Shown: positions 54,541 to 64,000, counted from the stretch's first letter. The stretch: DNA of 64,000 nucleotides from Streptomyces graminofaciens (GCF_030294945.1 NZ_AP018448.1:4990001-5054000), one strand, 5' to 3'. Notes: generated by a model from the sequence alone, not told the origin. Numbers and translations: made by a program.

Positions 54541-54589
54541 GGACGTGATACCGCAGGTGTGTCAGAGTTCCTGCGCTCCTGCTCGGCGC

Positions 54590-54937
54590 TCAGGACTCCT
54601 GCGGAGAAACCGGAGAGACCGGAGAGACGGGCGCGGCCGACGCCGGCGCCGTGGCCGCGACATCGTGCTCGGGAACGGCCTGACCCGACCGGATCAGATC
54701 GATCCGCCCCATCACCTTGGCCCGCAGATCGGTCGGCACGTCGTCATGGCCGCAGCACCGCTTGACCAGCTTCTTCACGGCCTGCTCCAGCCCGTACTTC
54801 TCCAAGCACGGCGAGCACTCCTCGAAGTGGGCCTCGAACTTGGTGCAGTCCGAGTCCGGCATCTCCCGGTCCAGGAACTCATAGAGATGATCGAGGATTT
54901 CGCTGCAATCCGTCTCGTGCGGCTCTCCGCAGCTCAT
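54590..54937 (-). CDS. rsrA: Redox-sensitive zinc anti-sigma factor RsrA
   Basis: 115 residues. Zinc/redox residues C3, H7, C11, C31, H37, C41, C44, C61 and C62 are all present at the positions known from S. coelicolor, including HFEECSPC. Reduced RsrA-Zn holds SigR; disulfide formation frees it. The C-terminal tail [11 protein letters not shown] is a short repeat. ATG overlaps the sigR stop (ATGA). Confidence 0.97.
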   Translation of the reverse strand: MSCGEPHETDCSEILDHLYEFLDREMPDSDCTKFEAHFEECSPCLEKYGLEQAVKKLVKRCCGHDDVPTDLRAKVMGRIDLIRSGQAVPEHDVAATAPASAAPVSPVSPVSPQES

Positions 54938-55605
54938 GACCCCGAGCCTTTCGCTTCGTTCGACTCTCCGGCGCCGGCCGGGACCAGCCCACGGTCACGG
55001 GCGTAGTCCTCGAGCATGCCGCGCAGCTGACGACGGCCCCGGTGCAGCCGGGACATCACCGTACCGATGGGTGTCCCCATGATGTCGGCGATCTCCTTGT
55101 AGGCAAAGCCCTCGACATCGGCCAGATAGACGGCGATGCGGAATTCCTCGGGGATCGCCTGCAGCGCTTCCTTCACGTCCGAGTCGGGCAGGTGGTCGAG
55201 CGCCTGCGACTCGGCGGAGCGCAGCCCCGTCGACATGTGCGACTCGGCGCGCGCGAGCTGCCAGTCCTCGATCTCCTCGGCCGCGGAGCGCTGGGGTTCG
55301 CGCTGCTTCTTGCGGTACGAGTTGATGAAGGTGTTCGTGAGAATCCGGTACAGCCAGGCCTTGAGGTTGGTCCCCTCACGGAACTGGTGGAAGGACGCGT
55401 ACGCCTTCGCGTACGTCTCCTGCACCAGGTCCTCGGCGTCGGCCGGGTTGCGCGTCATGCGCAGCGCGGCGGAGTACATCTGATCGAGGTACTCCAGAGC
55501 GTCCCGCTCGAACCGGGCGCTTCGCTCCCTGGCGGTCTCGGTGCCCTCGGGCTGCTCCGCCTGGCCGTGTTCGGTCCCTGCGTCGGTCCCAGTGACCGGA
55601 CCCAC
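54934..55605 (-). CDS. sigR: Thiol-oxidative stress sigma factor SigR (ECF)
   Basis: 223 residues from the GTG at 55605, the stable form. Region 2 [40 protein letters not shown], region 4 [37 protein letters not shown]. It directs thioredoxin, mycothiol and proteolysis genes. GGAGGAG lies right before the GTG. An in-frame ATG 55 codons earlier (55770) gives SigR', the longer, unstable form made under stress in S. coelicolor; the exact distance of 55 codons is kept. Followed by rsrA. Confidence 0.97.
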   Translation of the reverse strand: MGPVTGTDAGTEHGQAEQPEGTETARERSARFERDALEYLDQMYSAALRMTRNPADAEDLVQETYAKAYASFHQFREGTNLKAWLYRILTNTFINSYRKKQREPQRSAAEEIEDWQLARAESHMSTGLRSAESQALDHLPDSDVKEALQAIPEEFRIAVYLADVEGFAYKEIADIMGTPIGTVMSRLHRGRRQLRGMLEDYARDRGLVPAGAGESNEAKGSGS

Positions 55606-55770
55606 CTCCTCCAGCGTCCGGGCAGTACCGAAACCGGTACCACCAGAATCGGAGGATAGACGACGATCCATGCCCGCCGCCGCCCGAATAGGGGCGTTCT
55701 TGGCCGCGTGCAGCACCGTCCACTCCAGGTCAGCACGGCTGCTGCGGCTCGGGCAGAAGGTCGAACCCAT
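55606..55770 (-). CDS. sigR: N-terminal extension of the SigR' isoform
   Basis: The 55 codons from ATG 55770 are open and in frame with sigR and read [20 protein letters not shown] at the start. The known S. coelicolor SigR' extension is also 55 residues and confers ClpP-dependent turnover. The SigR-type promoter lies 57 bp upstream of this ATG, so stress transcripts include it. Confidence 0.85.
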
Positions 55771-55826
55771 GCGGCGGACTTCCTCTCGTACGACGGTCAG
55801 CACGGTCAGCGCTGTCTGATCCGCAC

Positions 55827-55852
55827 AACAGAAAGCCGCACCCCGGCATTCC
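55827..55852 (-). promoter_or_regulatory. SigR-dependent promoter sigRp2
   Basis: On the minus strand GGAAT (55852-55848), exactly 18 nt, then GTT (55829-55827), the SigR consensus GGAAT-N18-GTT. It lies upstream of SigR' and gives positive autoregulation. Confidence 0.93.
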
Positions 55853-55907
55853 CCGCTTCCCACCGACTCCTTACCGAGTGACACATCCCACTCTCGCCCC
55901 GTCCGCC

Positions 55908-56543
55908 CTACCGGAGTGACGCGATCCACTCCACGACACCGTCGGTGACGACCTTCAGGGCCTGATCCTGGTCGACGGGCGCCCGCTTCGGCACGCCGAA
56001 GGAGTGATCGCCGTACGGCACCTCTACGAGCCCGTGGGCCCCCTCCGGGAACTCCTCGGGTCGGCCGAACGGGTCGTTCGCGCCCTGTACGACGAGGGTG
56101 GGCACCCCGGCATCGAGCAGTTCTCCGGCGCGGGACTTCTCCGGCCTGCCCGGCGGGTGCAGCGGGAAGCTCAGCGCGAGCACGGCCACCGCGCCCAGCT
56201 CCCTCGCCGTACGACAGGCCACGCGGGCCCCCGCGCTGCGCCCGCCCGCGATCACGGGCAGCCCCGGCTTCGCCAGCGCGGGCCACAGGCCCCGCCAGCC
56301 CACGTCCAGCGTCTTCGGCGCGGGCGCGACCTTCTTGCCCGCCACCCGCCAGGGCTGCTCGACGAGGGCGACGGTCACCCCGTGCGCGGGCAGGACGGCG
56401 GCGAGGGCCTTCAGGTCACGCGCGTCGATGCCACCGCCGGCGCCATGGCCGACAGCGAGGACGAACGCCGGCTTCTCGGCCTCGTGCCAGGTGACGCGGG
56501 CGGTACCGGCGTCGGTCTCAACCTCTTCTGCGATCTCGGTCAC
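55908..56543 (-). CDS. Alpha/beta hydrolase of the dienelactone hydrolase-like type
   Basis: 211 residues. Oxyanion region [16 protein letters not shown], nucleophile elbow [15 protein letters not shown], acid in VQGANDPFG and His in GDHSFGV. Small predicted hydrolases of this kind (Tex30/KANL3-like) have unknown substrates. GTG start one base after the SRAP stop region, without its own Shine-Dalgarno, so translation is coupled to the SRAP gene. Confidence 0.85.
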   Translation of the reverse strand: MTEIAEEVETDAGTARVTWHEAEKPAFVLAVGHGAGGGIDARDLKALAAVLPAHGVTVALVEQPWRVAGKKVAPAPKTLDVGWRGLWPALAKPGLPVIAGGRSAGARVACRTARELGAVAVLALSFPLHPPGRPEKSRAGELLDAGVPTLVVQGANDPFGRPEEFPEGAHGLVEVPYGDHSFGVPKRAPVDQDQALKVVTDGVVEWIASLR

Positions 56544-56544
56544 G

Positions 56545-57360
56545 CTAGAAGAGTGTGCCCTCCTCGGGCCCTTCCAGCTCCTTCAGCAGCTCCGGGCTGT
56601 TGTTGCGGACGTTGCTGACGGCCGTGGAGACGGGGTAGGCGCGCATCAGCCCGGCGGGTGGCGGCGACAGCAGTTCGCGCAGGTCGTCGGCGTCGGTGCG
56701 GGCCGGGTCGAGCCAGGCGTCCCAGCGGTCGGACGTGAGCATCAGGGGCATACGGGGGTGGATCTCCGCCAGGGCGTGCGGGCCCTCCTCCGGGGCCACG
56801 GCCAGCGGGGTCGCCTCGGCCTCGGTGGTGATCACCGAACACGTGACCCACCAGGCCTGCGGGTGGTCGTCCGGCAGCGTACGGTCCCGCCAGAACTCGT
56901 ACAGACCGGCCATCGCGAAGACGGACCCGTCGGCGGGGAGCACGAAGTAGGGCTGCTTGCGGGGCCGCTTCTTCTTTCCCTCGACCTCCAGATCACGCTC
57001 CCCCTTGCCGGTGACCCACTCGTAGTAGCCGTCGGCGGGCAGGATGCAGCGCCGGGAGGTGAAGGCCCGGCGGTACGAGGGCTTCTCGTGGACGGTCTCG
57101 GCGCGGGCGTTGATCATCCGGGCCGCGCCCTCGGGCGACTTGGACCAGGACGGGACCAGTCCCCACTTCAGCTTGCGCAACTGGCGAACCGGCCGTTTGT
57201 CATCGGCGTCCTTCAGAGGGCGGTCGAGTACCGCGTAGACCTCCTTGGTGGGAGCCACGTTGTAGTCCGGCGCCAGGGTCTCCTCCGGCTCCCACTTCTC
57301 GACCTCAAAGACTCCTGCGAGATCCTCTGGCCTACGACTCGCCGCATACCGTCCGCACAT
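56545..57360 (-). CDS. SRAP (HMCES/YedK) protein, abasic-site protection
   Basis: 271 residues. The start must be MCGRY at 57360 because Cys2 becomes the catalytic N-terminal residue that cross-links to abasic DNA. Other residues: NVAPT (Asn), LKWGLVPSW, MINARAETV, DGYYEW (Glu) and HPRMPLML (His). It protects single-stranded abasic sites. 50 bp from the divergent M50-like gene. Confidence 0.93.
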   Translation of the reverse strand: MCGRYAASRRPEDLAGVFEVEKWEPEETLAPDYNVAPTKEVYAVLDRPLKDADDKRPVRQLRKLKWGLVPSWSKSPEGAARMINARAETVHEKPSYRRAFTSRRCILPADGYYEWVTGKGERDLEVEGKKKRPRKQPYFVLPADGSVFAMAGLYEFWRDRTLPDDHPQAWWVTCSVITTEAEATPLAVAPEEGPHALAEIHPRMPLMLTSDRWDAWLDPARTDADDLRELLSPPPAGLMRAYPVSTAVSNVRNNSPELLKELEGPEEGTLF

Positions 57361-57410
57361 AAGTGCCACACTGCCAGATCCGAAACGACCCAGAGGAGCC
57401 ATCGCCGCCA

Positions 57411-58133
57411 ATGGAAAGCATCGCAGCCGTCTCGCTGGCAGGCCTCTGGGACGAGATCTTCGGTACCCAGCCCGACCCCGACACCTGGGTCGTCATAGCC
57501 ACGGCGGTCGCCGCGCTCGCCGCGATCGTCCCGCACGGCGTCTGGCGGCTCTCGCGCAACGCCATCACCATCGCGCACGAGGGCGGCCACGGCCTGGTCG
57601 CGCTGCTCACCGGCCGCACCCTGACCGGCATCCGCCTGCACTCCGACACCAGCGGGCTCACGGTCAGCCGGGGCAAGCCCACCGGCCTCGGCATGATCCT
57701 CACCGCCGCCTCCGGCTACACCGCTCCCCCACTGCTCGGCCTCGGCGGCGCCGCCCTCCTCGGCGCGGGCCGCATCACGCTTCTCCTGTGGCTCTCCACG
57801 ATCCTCCTGGTCGCCATGCTGGTGATGATCCGCAACGCGTACGGCGCCCTGACGGTCCTCCTGACCGGCGGCACCTTCGTGCTCGTCTCCTGGCTGACGG
57901 GCCCCCAGGTCCAGGCGGCCTTCGCGTACGCGGTGGTGTGGTTCCTGCTGCTGGGCGGCGTACGCCCCGCCTTCGAACTCCAGGCCAAGCGGCGCAGGGG
58001 CGGCGCGGGCGACTCGGACGCGGACCAGCTGTCTCGGCTGACTCACGTACCGGCGTGGATGTGGTTGTTCCTGTTCCACGTGGTGTCGCTGTGTTCGTTG
58101 TTGGGGGGCGGCCGATGGCTGCTGGGGCTCTGA
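57411..58133 (+). CDS. M50-like membrane metallopeptidase (M50B)
   Basis: 240 residues with about six helices. The zinc motif HEGGH follows the first helix at about residue 55-60 (ITIAHEGGHGLVALLTG). M50B proteins lack the PDZ domain of RseP and have unknown substrates. ATG at 57411 with GAGGAG 12 nt upstream, a little long. Confidence 0.82.
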   Translation: MESIAAVSLAGLWDEIFGTQPDPDTWVVIATAVAALAAIVPHGVWRLSRNAITIAHEGGHGLVALLTGRTLTGIRLHSDTSGLTVSRGKPTGLGMILTAASGYTAPPLLGLGGAALLGAGRITLLLWLSTILLVAMLVMIRNAYGALTVLLTGGTFVLVSWLTGPQVQAAFAYAVVWFLLLGGVRPAFELQAKRRRGGAGDSDADQLSRLTHVPAWMWLFLFHVVSLCSLLGGGRWLLGL

Positions 58134-58142
58134 ATCGCTGAT

Positions 58143-58215
58143 TCGCCCCCTTGAGATGCGCCCCGTGAGGGACGCGGGGCCGTATCGATCTGCGGCTCCG
58201 CAGCAGGGCGCGACC
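58143..58215. repeat. Dispersed streptomycete intergenic repeat
   Basis: CGCCCCGTGAGGGACGCGGG, CTGCGGCTCCGCAG and GCGCGACCAGCC follow in the order I recall from a repeat very common between Streptomyces genes. It includes small hairpins and may act as a terminator of the M50 gene. No gene. Confidence 0.65.
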
Positions 58216-58321
58216 AGCCACAACGAACCCGTAGACGCCCACGGCGCTCAAGAGGCACCCGTACCGCGCCCGGCGATCACGGAGGACACCCCCTAACGCG
58301 AAGCCCCACTAAAGTGGCCGC

Positions 58322-59635
58322 ATGGCCCTGAACGCACAGCCCGCCCTCTGGCCCGCCCCGCACGCGAGCGGAGCCGTCGACGCGACGGTCCACGTCCCGG
58401 GGTCCAAGTCGGTCACCAACCGCGCCCTCGTGCTCGCCGCCCTCGCGAGCGAGCCCGGCTGGGTGCGCCGCCCCCTGCGCTCCCGCGACACCCTCCTCAT
58501 GGCGGCGGCTCTGCGCGCGATGGGCATCGAGATCGAGGAAGGGATCGGCCCGGACGGCTCAGGCGAGGCCTGGCGCGTACTGCCGACGGGTCTGCGCGGG
58601 CCTGCCACGGTCGACGTCGGCAACGCCGGCACGGTCATGCGCTTCCTGCCCCCGGTGGCCGCCCTCGCGGACGGCCCCATCCGCTTCGACGGCGACCCGA
58701 GGTCGTACGAGCGCCCCCTGACCGGTGTGATCGACGCCCTGCGCACGCTCGGCGCCCGGATCGACGACGACAGCCGGGGAGCCCTCCCGCTGACCGTGCA
58801 CGGCAGCGGCGCCCTCGACGGCGGCCCCGTGGAGATCGACGCGTCGTCCTCGTCCCAGTTCGTGAGCGCGCTCCTCCTCTCGGCGCCCCGCTTCAACCAG
58901 GGCGTGGAGGTCCGCCACATCGGCGCGACCCTCCCGTCCCTCCCCCACATCCGGATGACCGTGGACATGCTGCGCTCGGTCGGCGCGCAGGTGGACACCC
59001 CGGAGTCGGGCGGCGAGCCGAACGTCTGGCGGGTCACGCCGGGCGCCCTGCTCGGCCGGGACCTGACGATCGAGCCGGACCTGTCCAACGCCCAGCCGTT
59101 CCTGGCGGCGGCCCTGGTGACCGGCGGCAAGGTCGTCGTCCCCGACTGGCCGACGCGCACCACCCAACCGGGCGACCAGCTCCGCCAGATCTTCACGGAG
59201 ATGGGCGGCACCTGCGAACTGACGGACTACGGACTGGCGTTCACCGGCTCCGGAGCCATCCACGGCATCGACGTGGACCTGAGCGAGGTCGGCGAGCTGA
59301 CCCCGGGCATCGCGGCGGTCGCCGCCCTCGCCGACTCCCCCTCGACGCTGCGCGGCGTCGCCCATCTGCGCCTGCACGAGACGGACCGGCTGGCCGCGCT
59401 CACCAAGGAGATCAACGAGCTCGGCGGCGACGTCACCGAGACCGCCGACGGCCTCCACATCCGGCCACGCCCGCTGCACGGCGGCGTCTTCCACACCTAC
59501 GACGACCACCGCATGGCCACGGCCGGCGCGATCATCGGCCTGGCGGTGAAGGACGTACGCATCGAGAACGTGGCGACGACGGCCAAGACCCTCCCCGACT
59601 TCCCCGAACTGTGGGCCGGAATGCTCGGGAACTGA
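58322..59635 (+). CDS. aroA: 5-enolpyruvylshikimate-3-phosphate synthase
   Basis: 437 residues joining PEP and shikimate-3-P in the aromatic pathway. Motifs: [59 protein letters not shown] and [13 protein letters not shown]. Class I-like NAGTxxR loop is kept. ATG; a short 16-bp gap to rsgA suggests an operon. Confidence 0.96.
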   Translation: MALNAQPALWPAPHASGAVDATVHVPGSKSVTNRALVLAALASEPGWVRRPLRSRDTLLMAAALRAMGIEIEEGIGPDGSGEAWRVLPTGLRGPATVDVGNAGTVMRFLPPVAALADGPIRFDGDPRSYERPLTGVIDALRTLGARIDDDSRGALPLTVHGSGALDGGPVEIDASSSSQFVSALLLSAPRFNQGVEVRHIGATLPSLPHIRMTVDMLRSVGAQVDTPESGGEPNVWRVTPGALLGRDLTIEPDLSNAQPFLAAALVTGGKVVVPDWPTRTTQPGDQLRQIFTEMGGTCELTDYGLAFTGSGAIHGIDVDLSEVGELTPGIAAVAALADSPSTLRGVAHLRLHETDRLAALTKEINELGGDVTETADGLHIRPRPLHGGVFHTYDDHRMATAGAIIGLAVKDVRIENVATTAKTLPDFPELWAGMLGN

Positions 59636-59651
59636 CGGGCGGACGACGATC

Positions 59652-60665
59652 ATGCGCCGCTACGGCAAGCACACCGACGAGGACGACATCCGGAGCCGTC
59701 CCAACCGCAAGGGCAACCGCCCGCGCACCCACATCCGCCCGAAGCACGAGGACGCGGCCGACGGCATGGTCCTGACCGTCGACCGGGGCCGGCTGACCTG
59801 TCTCGTCGAGGACCGCGTGGTCATGGCCATGAAGGCCCGCGAACTGGGCCGCAAGGCCGCCGTGGTCGGCGACACCGTCGCCCTCGTCGGCGACCTCTCC
59901 GGCAAGAAGGACACCCTCGCCCGGATCGTCCGCATCGGCGACCGCACATCGGTGCTGCGCCGCACGGCCGACGACGACGACCCGTACGAGCGCGTGGTCG
60001 TCGCCAACGCCGACCAGCTCGCCATCGTCACCGCCCTCGCCGACCCCGAGCCCCGCCCCCGCCTGATCGACCGCTGCCTGGTCGCGGCGTACGACGGCGG
60101 CCTCACCCCCCTGCTGGTCATGACGAAGTCGGACCTCGCCTCGGCCGACAAAATCCTGGAGCTGTACGGCGACCTGGACATCCCGTACGTGGTGACGAGC
60201 CGCCAGGAACTGGAGACGGGCGGCGCCGCCGACCGCGTACGCGAACATCTCGACGGCAAGATCACGGCGTTCGTCGGCCACTCGGGTGTGGGCAAGACGA
60301 CGCTGGTGAACGCGCTGGTCCCGGAGGACCGCCGCCGCACGACGGGCCATGTGAACGCGGTGACGGGCCGCGGCCGCCACACGACGACTTCGGCGCTGGC
60401 GCTCCCCCTGGCGGGCTCGGACGGCGGCTGGGTGGTGGACACCCCGGGCGTACGGTCGTTCGGCCTGGCACACATCGACCCCTTCCGGGTCATCAACGCC
60501 TTCCCGGACCTGGTGCCCGGCACCGAGGGCTGTCCGCGCGCGTGCAGTCACGACGAGCCGGACTGCGCGCTGGACCAGTGGGTCGCGGACGGTCACGCGG
60601 ACCCGGCGCGCCTCTACTCCCTGCGCAGACTGCTCGCCACCCGCGAACGACGAGAAGGCGACTGA
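59652..60665 (+). CDS. rsgA: Ribosome small-subunit GTPase RsgA
   Basis: 337 residues assisting late 30S assembly. The GTPase is circularly permuted: G4 MTKSDLA near 155, then G1 GHSGVGKTTLVNAL near 215 and G3 DTPGVRSFG. An N-terminal OB fold and a C-terminal zinc site (CPRACSHDEPDC) flank it. ATG start; arranged behind aroA. Confidence 0.95.
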   Translation: MRRYGKHTDEDDIRSRPNRKGNRPRTHIRPKHEDAADGMVLTVDRGRLTCLVEDRVVMAMKARELGRKAAVVGDTVALVGDLSGKKDTLARIVRIGDRTSVLRRTADDDDPYERVVVANADQLAIVTALADPEPRPRLIDRCLVAAYDGGLTPLLVMTKSDLASADKILELYGDLDIPYVVTSRQELETGGAADRVREHLDGKITAFVGHSGVGKTTLVNALVPEDRRRTTGHVNAVTGRGRHTTTSALALPLAGSDGGWVVDTPGVRSFGLAHIDPFRVINAFPDLVPGTEGCPRACSHDEPDCALDQWVADGHADPARLYSLRRLLATRERREGD

Positions 60666-60793
60666 CCTCCGCGTTGTTTGCGTTCCCCTCCTCCCGGTAA
60701 GTGCATAATCGCACCAGTCGGAGCCAGACCGGACGAGATCAGGCGAGCACCGACGAAGCGGTCACGAAACGTGGGGACACGGGAGGACGAGAC

Positions 60794-61117
60794 ATGGCGT
60801 GGCTGCTGGTGGTCGTGGCCGGACTTCTGGAGACCGGGTTCGCCGTCTGTCTGAAGCTGTCGCACGGCTTCACCAGACTCTGGCCGACGGTCGCGTTCTG
60901 CGTCTTCGCGCTCGGCAGCTTCGGCCTGCTGACCCTTGCCCTGAGAAAGCTCGACGTCGGCCCCGCGTACGCGGTCTGGACGGGCATCGGCGCGGCGGGC
61001 ACGGCGATCTACGGGATGGTCTTCCTCGGCGACATCGTGTCCATCCTGAAGATCGTCTCGATCACACTGGTGATCGTCGGGGTCGTGGGCCTGCAGCTGT
61101 CGGGCTCGGCGCACTAG
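60794..61117 (+). CDS. SMR-family transporter, SugE/Gdx-like
   Basis: 107 residues, four helices. The coupling Glu13 is in [17 protein letters not shown], in the SugE/Gdx rather than EmrE context. Gdx exports guanidinium; such genes often follow guanidine riboswitches, but I could not fold one here. CATAAT at 60704-60709 is a possible -10. GGGAGGACGAG precedes the ATG. Confidence 0.88.
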   Translation: MAWLLVVVAGLLETGFAVCLKLSHGFTRLWPTVAFCVFALGSFGLLTLALRKLDVGPAYAVWTGIGAAGTAIYGMVFLGDIVSILKIVSITLVIVGVVGLQLSGSAH

Positions 61118-61124
61118 GCCGGCC

Positions 61125-61754
61125 CTAGTCGGTCCGTTGGTTGAGCGATCTGCTGAGCTGGCGCGGGAGCGCGGTCCGTACGAGATCGATGACCCCACCC
61201 TCCCCCGGCGGCGCCGCCACACAGGACAGGGCGAGCCGGACGGCGAGTTCGCAGAGGCGGGCCAGTTCCGTGGTGTCCGACTTGGGGGTGCCGGGCGCGG
61301 CGAGCACGAGGACCGCGCGGTCGCGGACCAGGGTCACGAAGTCGGAGGGCGCGGGCAGCGGCCCGTCCGCGCGGCGCTGCGCGGGCACCGCGGACGACGA
61401 CGGCACCGCCGTGAGCGTCGGCGAGGGCAGCCGCTCGCTCCAGCAGCCGGTGAGCATGGCCCGGACGAGCGCGTTGCCCCGGGCCGCCGCCACGGTCCAC
61501 TCGGCGGTCGCGGCCAGCCGATCCCGGGTTTCCAGGGGCGTGGCGAGAGCCCGTTCGACGCCCGCGAGATAGCCGTCCGCTTCTCTGCGGACCAGGGCCC
61601 GGGCGAGCCCCTCCTTGCTGCCGAACTCGTTGTACAGCGTCTGCCGGGACACCCCGGCCGCCGCGGCCACATCGACCATGCGCACAGCGGACCAAGGCCG
61701 TCGGACCAACGCCGTGTAAGCGGCGTCCAGCAGGGATTCCCGCGCTGCAGGCAT
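61125..61754 (-). CDS. TetR-family regulator
   Basis: 209 residues. [34 protein letters not shown] near 25-60. The C-terminal ligand domain is unlike known drug regulators. The ATG at 61754 has GGGAGG 5 nt before it; the one just upstream is 2 nt away. Its 3' end is 7 bp from the SMR gene, tail to tail, so control of that transporter is possible but unproven. Confidence 0.88.
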   Translation of the reverse strand: MPAARESLLDAAYTALVRRPWSAVRMVDVAAAAGVSRQTLYNEFGSKEGLARALVRREADGYLAGVERALATPLETRDRLAATAEWTVAAARGNALVRAMLTGCWSERLPSPTLTAVPSSSAVPAQRRADGPLPAPSDFVTLVRDRAVLVLAAPGTPKSDTTELARLCELAVRLALSCVAAPPGEGGVIDLVRTALPRQLSRSLNQRTD

Positions 61755-62147
61755 CATCGCCTCCCAGGGGCGAGCAGCTCTGTGCCCAGATTTGACGCGC
61801 ACCAGACCACTGTCAAGGGTTCGCGACGGCACCGGGGGGCGCGCGTCGGCCAGGATGCGCGCACAGGGGCGCGGGGTTCGCTCTGGCGTAACTGCGGGCG
61901 GTCGGGCCGCTGGGCTGTCGTAGCTGCAGGGTCATGCCCCTGGGGCTGCCTGACGCAGCCGCGGGCGGTCATGCCCCTGGGGCGGCACGGTGAGCGCAGC
62001 GGACCCCGCAAGCGCCGTGGGCGCGCGCCCCACGCCCGCCCGGCCACGGCAGAGGGTGCCCTCCACACCCGGCCCCCAGCCACCATCCCCATCCCACGCC
62101 CGTCCCCCTGTAGCCCCGCACCGACCTCGGCAGATACCGTTCGCAAC
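61755..62147. repeat. Intergenic region with dispersed repeats
   Basis: 393 bases. GTCATGCCCCTGGGGC occurs at 61931-61946 and 61968-61983, in a row of GC palindromes like the other intergenic repeats of this genome. No gene. The hisN promoter should lie after 62060; no clear motif. Confidence 0.55.
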
Positions 62148-62948
62148 ATGGCCGACTATCTCGATGACCTGCGCCTCGCCCACGTCCTCGCGGACGCCGC
62201 CGACGCCGCGACGATGGACCGCTTCAAGGCCCTCGACCTCAAGGTCGAGACGAAGCCGGACATGACGCCGGTGAGCGAGGCCGACAAGTCCGCCGAGGAA
62301 CTGATCCGCGGCCAGCTCCAGCGCGCCCGCCCCCGCGACGCGATCCTCGGCGAGGAGTACGGCATCGAGGGCACGGGCCCCCGCCGCTGGGTCATCGACC
62401 CGATCGACGGCACCAAGAACTACGTCCGCGGCGTCCCGGTCTGGGCCACCCTGATCTCCCTGATGGAGGCGGCCGAGGGCGGCTACCAACCCGTCGTCGG
62501 CGTGGTCTCCGCCCCCGCGCTCGGCCGCCGCTGGTGGGCGGCGAAGGGCCACGGCGCCTTCACCGGCCGCAGCCTCAGCTCGGCCTCCCGCCTGCACGTC
62601 TCGCGCGTCACGAAGCTGTCGGACGCCTCGTTCGCATACTCCTCGCTCAGCGGCTGGGAGGAGCGCGGCCATCTGAACGGCTTCCTGGACCTGACCCGCG
62701 ATGTGTGGCGCACGCGCGCGTACGGCGACTTCTGGCCGTACATGATGGTCGCCGAGGGCTCGGTGGACATCTGCGCCGAACCGGAGCTGTCCCTCTGGGA
62801 CATGGCCGCCAACGCGATCATCGTGACCGAGGCGGGCGGCACGTTCACCGGCCTCGACGGCCGCCCCGGCCCGCACAGCGGCAACGCGGCGGCGTCGAAC
62901 GGCCCGCTCCACGACGAGCTGCTGGGCTATCTCAACCAGCGCTACTGA
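62148..62948 (+). CDS. hisN: Histidinol-phosphatase, inositol monophosphatase type
   Basis: 266 residues. Metal sites: ILGEEYG (Glu), [15 protein letters not shown] (Asp-x-Ile-Asp-Gly-Thr), and [13 protein letters not shown] (Asp). In Streptomyces this orthologue dephosphorylates histidinol-P, completing histidine synthesis outside the his operon. Function rests on synteny and family match. ATG start, probably leaderless. Confidence 0.9.
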   Translation: MADYLDDLRLAHVLADAADAATMDRFKALDLKVETKPDMTPVSEADKSAEELIRGQLQRARPRDAILGEEYGIEGTGPRRWVIDPIDGTKNYVRGVPVWATLISLMEAAEGGYQPVVGVVSAPALGRRWWAAKGHGAFTGRSLSSASRLHVSRVTKLSDASFAYSSLSGWEERGHLNGFLDLTRDVWRTRAYGDFWPYMMVAEGSVDICAEPELSLWDMAANAIIVTEAGGTFTGLDGRPGPHSGNAAASNGPLHDELLGYLNQRY

Positions 62949-63152
62949 ACCGGTCGTATCGATGCGCACGGTGCCCCGGAGTGATCCCGGGGCGCCCCCG
63001 AACTGACCACGCGCGCCCTCTTGTTGACCTCCGCTTTACCTGCCACATTGAGAGCTCCCCCACTTGTGAACTTGTGCAGTGCTCAACAGGCGCCTCCGGC
63101 GCCGAGCCTGACCTGCCCACCACGGGGACTCCCTAGGAGGTGGCTGAACTCC

Positions 63153-63545
63153 ATGCTCGTCCACGACGCCATGAGCACGGTGGTCTTGACCATCGGCCCC
63201 GACCACACCCTTCGCCAGGCCGCCGCGCTGATGTCCGCGCGCCGGATCGGCGCGGCCGTGGTCCTCGACCCGGACGCCGGCGGACTCGGCATCCTGACGG
63301 AACGCGACGTCCTCAACTCCGTGGGCCTCGGCCAGAACCCCGACATCGAGCGGGCCCACGACCACACCACCACCGACGTCGTGTTCGCCGCGCCGTCCTG
63401 GACCCTGGAGGAGGCGGCCCGCGCCATGGCACACGGCGGCTTCCGCCACCTCATCGTCCTCGACCGGGGCGATCCGATCGGCATCGTCTCGGTCCGCGAC
63501 ATCATCCGCTGCTGGGTCCCGGCGCGACAGCACGCCCCCGCGTGA
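63153..63545 (+). CDS. Tandem CBS-domain protein
   Basis: 130 residues made of two CBS domains (about 5-60 and 70-125): VHDAMSTVVLTIGPDHTLRQAAALM, GILTERDV and HLIVLDRGDPIGIVSVRDI. It probably binds adenine nucleotides; target protein unknown. AGGAGGTGG 8 nt before the ATG. Confidence 0.9.
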   Translation: MLVHDAMSTVVLTIGPDHTLRQAAALMSARRIGAAVVLDPDAGGLGILTERDVLNSVGLGQNPDIERAHDHTTTDVVFAAPSWTLEEAARAMAHGGFRHLIVLDRGDPIGIVSVRDIIRCWVPARQHAPA

Positions 63546-63572
63546 CGCGCCCTCGGCGCCACTCGATCCTGT

Positions 63573-63587
63573 TTAGACCTAATCTAA
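63573..63587. promoter_or_regulatory. Fur-type operator upstream of the Fur-family gene
   Basis: TTAGACCTAATCTAA has arms TTAGA and TCTAA around CCTAA, a typical Fur/PerR-like inverted repeat, 65 bp before the regulator ATG. A direct repeat TTCTGGTCT follows at 63622-63630 and 63641-63649. Autoregulation is likely. Confidence 0.65.
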
Positions 63588-63651
63588 CTCAAGTCGACTT
63601 CCAAAATCACACCCGTTCGGGTTCTGGTCTCCTTCTGTTATTCTGGTCTGT

Positions 63652-64000
63652 ATGAGTGACCTTCTGGACCGACTGCGCGGCCGCGGATGGCGGATGACCG
63701 CGCAGCGACGCGTCGTGGCCGAGGTCCTCGACGGAGACCACGTCCATCTGACGGCCGACGAGGTGCACGTCCGCGCCGTCGAGAAGCTGCCGGAGATCTC
63801 GCGCGCGACCGTCTACAACACGCTGGGCGAGCTGGTCTCCCTCGGCGAGGTCCTCGAGGTCACCACGGACAAGCGCGCCAAGCGGTACGACCCGAACGCG
63901 CACCGTCCGCACCACCACCTGGTCTGCGCCCAGTGCGGCACCATCCGTGACGTCCACCCGACGGGCAACCCGCTCGCCGACCTCCCCTCTTCCGAGCGCT
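63652..64000 (+). CDS. Fur-family regulator, CatR-like (partial)
   Basis: The first 116 codons run off the window. Winged helix RGRGWRMTAQRRVVAEVL and ISRATVYNTLGELVSLG, then the metal region HRPHHHLVCAQCGTIRDV with CxxC. The sequence fits the peroxide-sensing CatR/PerR type better than Zur or Nur, and CatR controls catalase in S. coelicolor; this is from memory. Start ATG 63652, likely leaderless. Confidence 0.88.
   Translation, partial: MSDLLDRLRGRGWRMTAQRRVVAEVLDGDHVHLTADEVHVRAVEKLPEISRATVYNTLGELVSLGEVLEVTTDKRAKRYDPNAHRPHHHLVCAQCGTIRDVHPTGNPLADLPSSER

Noticed and set aside
60666..60793. Guanidine riboswitch before the SugE-like gene
   Set aside because: Only isolated ACGA motifs are present; I could not form the paired hairpins or conserved core of guanidine-I, -II or -III classes.

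Overview
The window is chromosomal DNA of a Streptomyces. It is very GC-rich, uses many GTG starts, and carries genes almost confined to this genus: a Ni-SOD with its maturation protease, EshA, WblE, the DasR/DasABC chitooligosaccharide system, SigR-RsrA and a SigH-type sigma factor. As far as I remember the S. coelicolor map, the gene order follows its SCO52xx core region, read here in the opposite direction. Most of the window is therefore conserved core chromosome with a few insertions. No tRNA, rRNA, CRISPR array or prophage was seen.

Layout. 1-7 kb: tail of a probable PadR-like regulator, a quinone-oxidoreductase-like dehydrogenase, a malic enzyme and a three-gene polar amino-acid ABC transporter. 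6.4-13 kb: a methyltransferase, a CGNR zinc-finger protein, divergent sodX/sodN, a VOC protein, a YciI-like protein, a His-tailed zinc-ribbon protein, a DHFR-like reductase and a TetR regulator. 13-16 kb: a polyprenyl diphosphate synthase with a long disordered N-terminus beside eshA, now understood as a cNMP-binding-domain (family 2B) encapsulin. 16-26 kb: a PGRP amidase, a D-cysteine desulfhydrase-like enzyme, NhaP, a UBP zinc finger, an anti-sigma/sigma pair of SigH type, a lipid kinase, wblE and a PdtaS-like histidine kinase. 26-40 kb: TetR/SDR pair, nagB, a 174-bp MITE-like element with an IS701-family insertion at its end, then dasD-dasC-dasB-dasA and divergent dasR, a DUF3311/symporter pair, a second MITE copy, a nucleoside hydrolase and a GNAT acetyltransferase. 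40-47 kb: class Ia ribonucleotide reductase nrdAB behind two NrdR boxes and a cobalamin riboswitch, a secreted protein, a DJ-1/AraC regulator and peptide deformylase. 47-56 kb: a TPR protein, two HD-domain membrane proteins, a roadblock/DUF4388 cluster, and sigR-rsrA with a perfect SigR-type promoter. 56-64 kb: hydrolase, SRAP protein, M50-like protein, aroA, rsgA, a SugE-like SMR transporter, a TetR regulator, hisN, a CBS protein and the start of a Fur-family regulator.

How genes work together. GlcNAc metabolism is one circuit: DasABC imports chitobiose, DasD splits it, NagB feeds glucosamine-6-phosphate to glycolysis, and DasR sites stand before nagB, dasA and dasR. SigR and RsrA form the thiol-oxidative stress switch, including the 55-residue-longer SigR' start. 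SodX processes the SodN precursor. The prenyl synthase and EshA are candidates for enzyme and shell of a protein nanocompartment, the most interesting system here.
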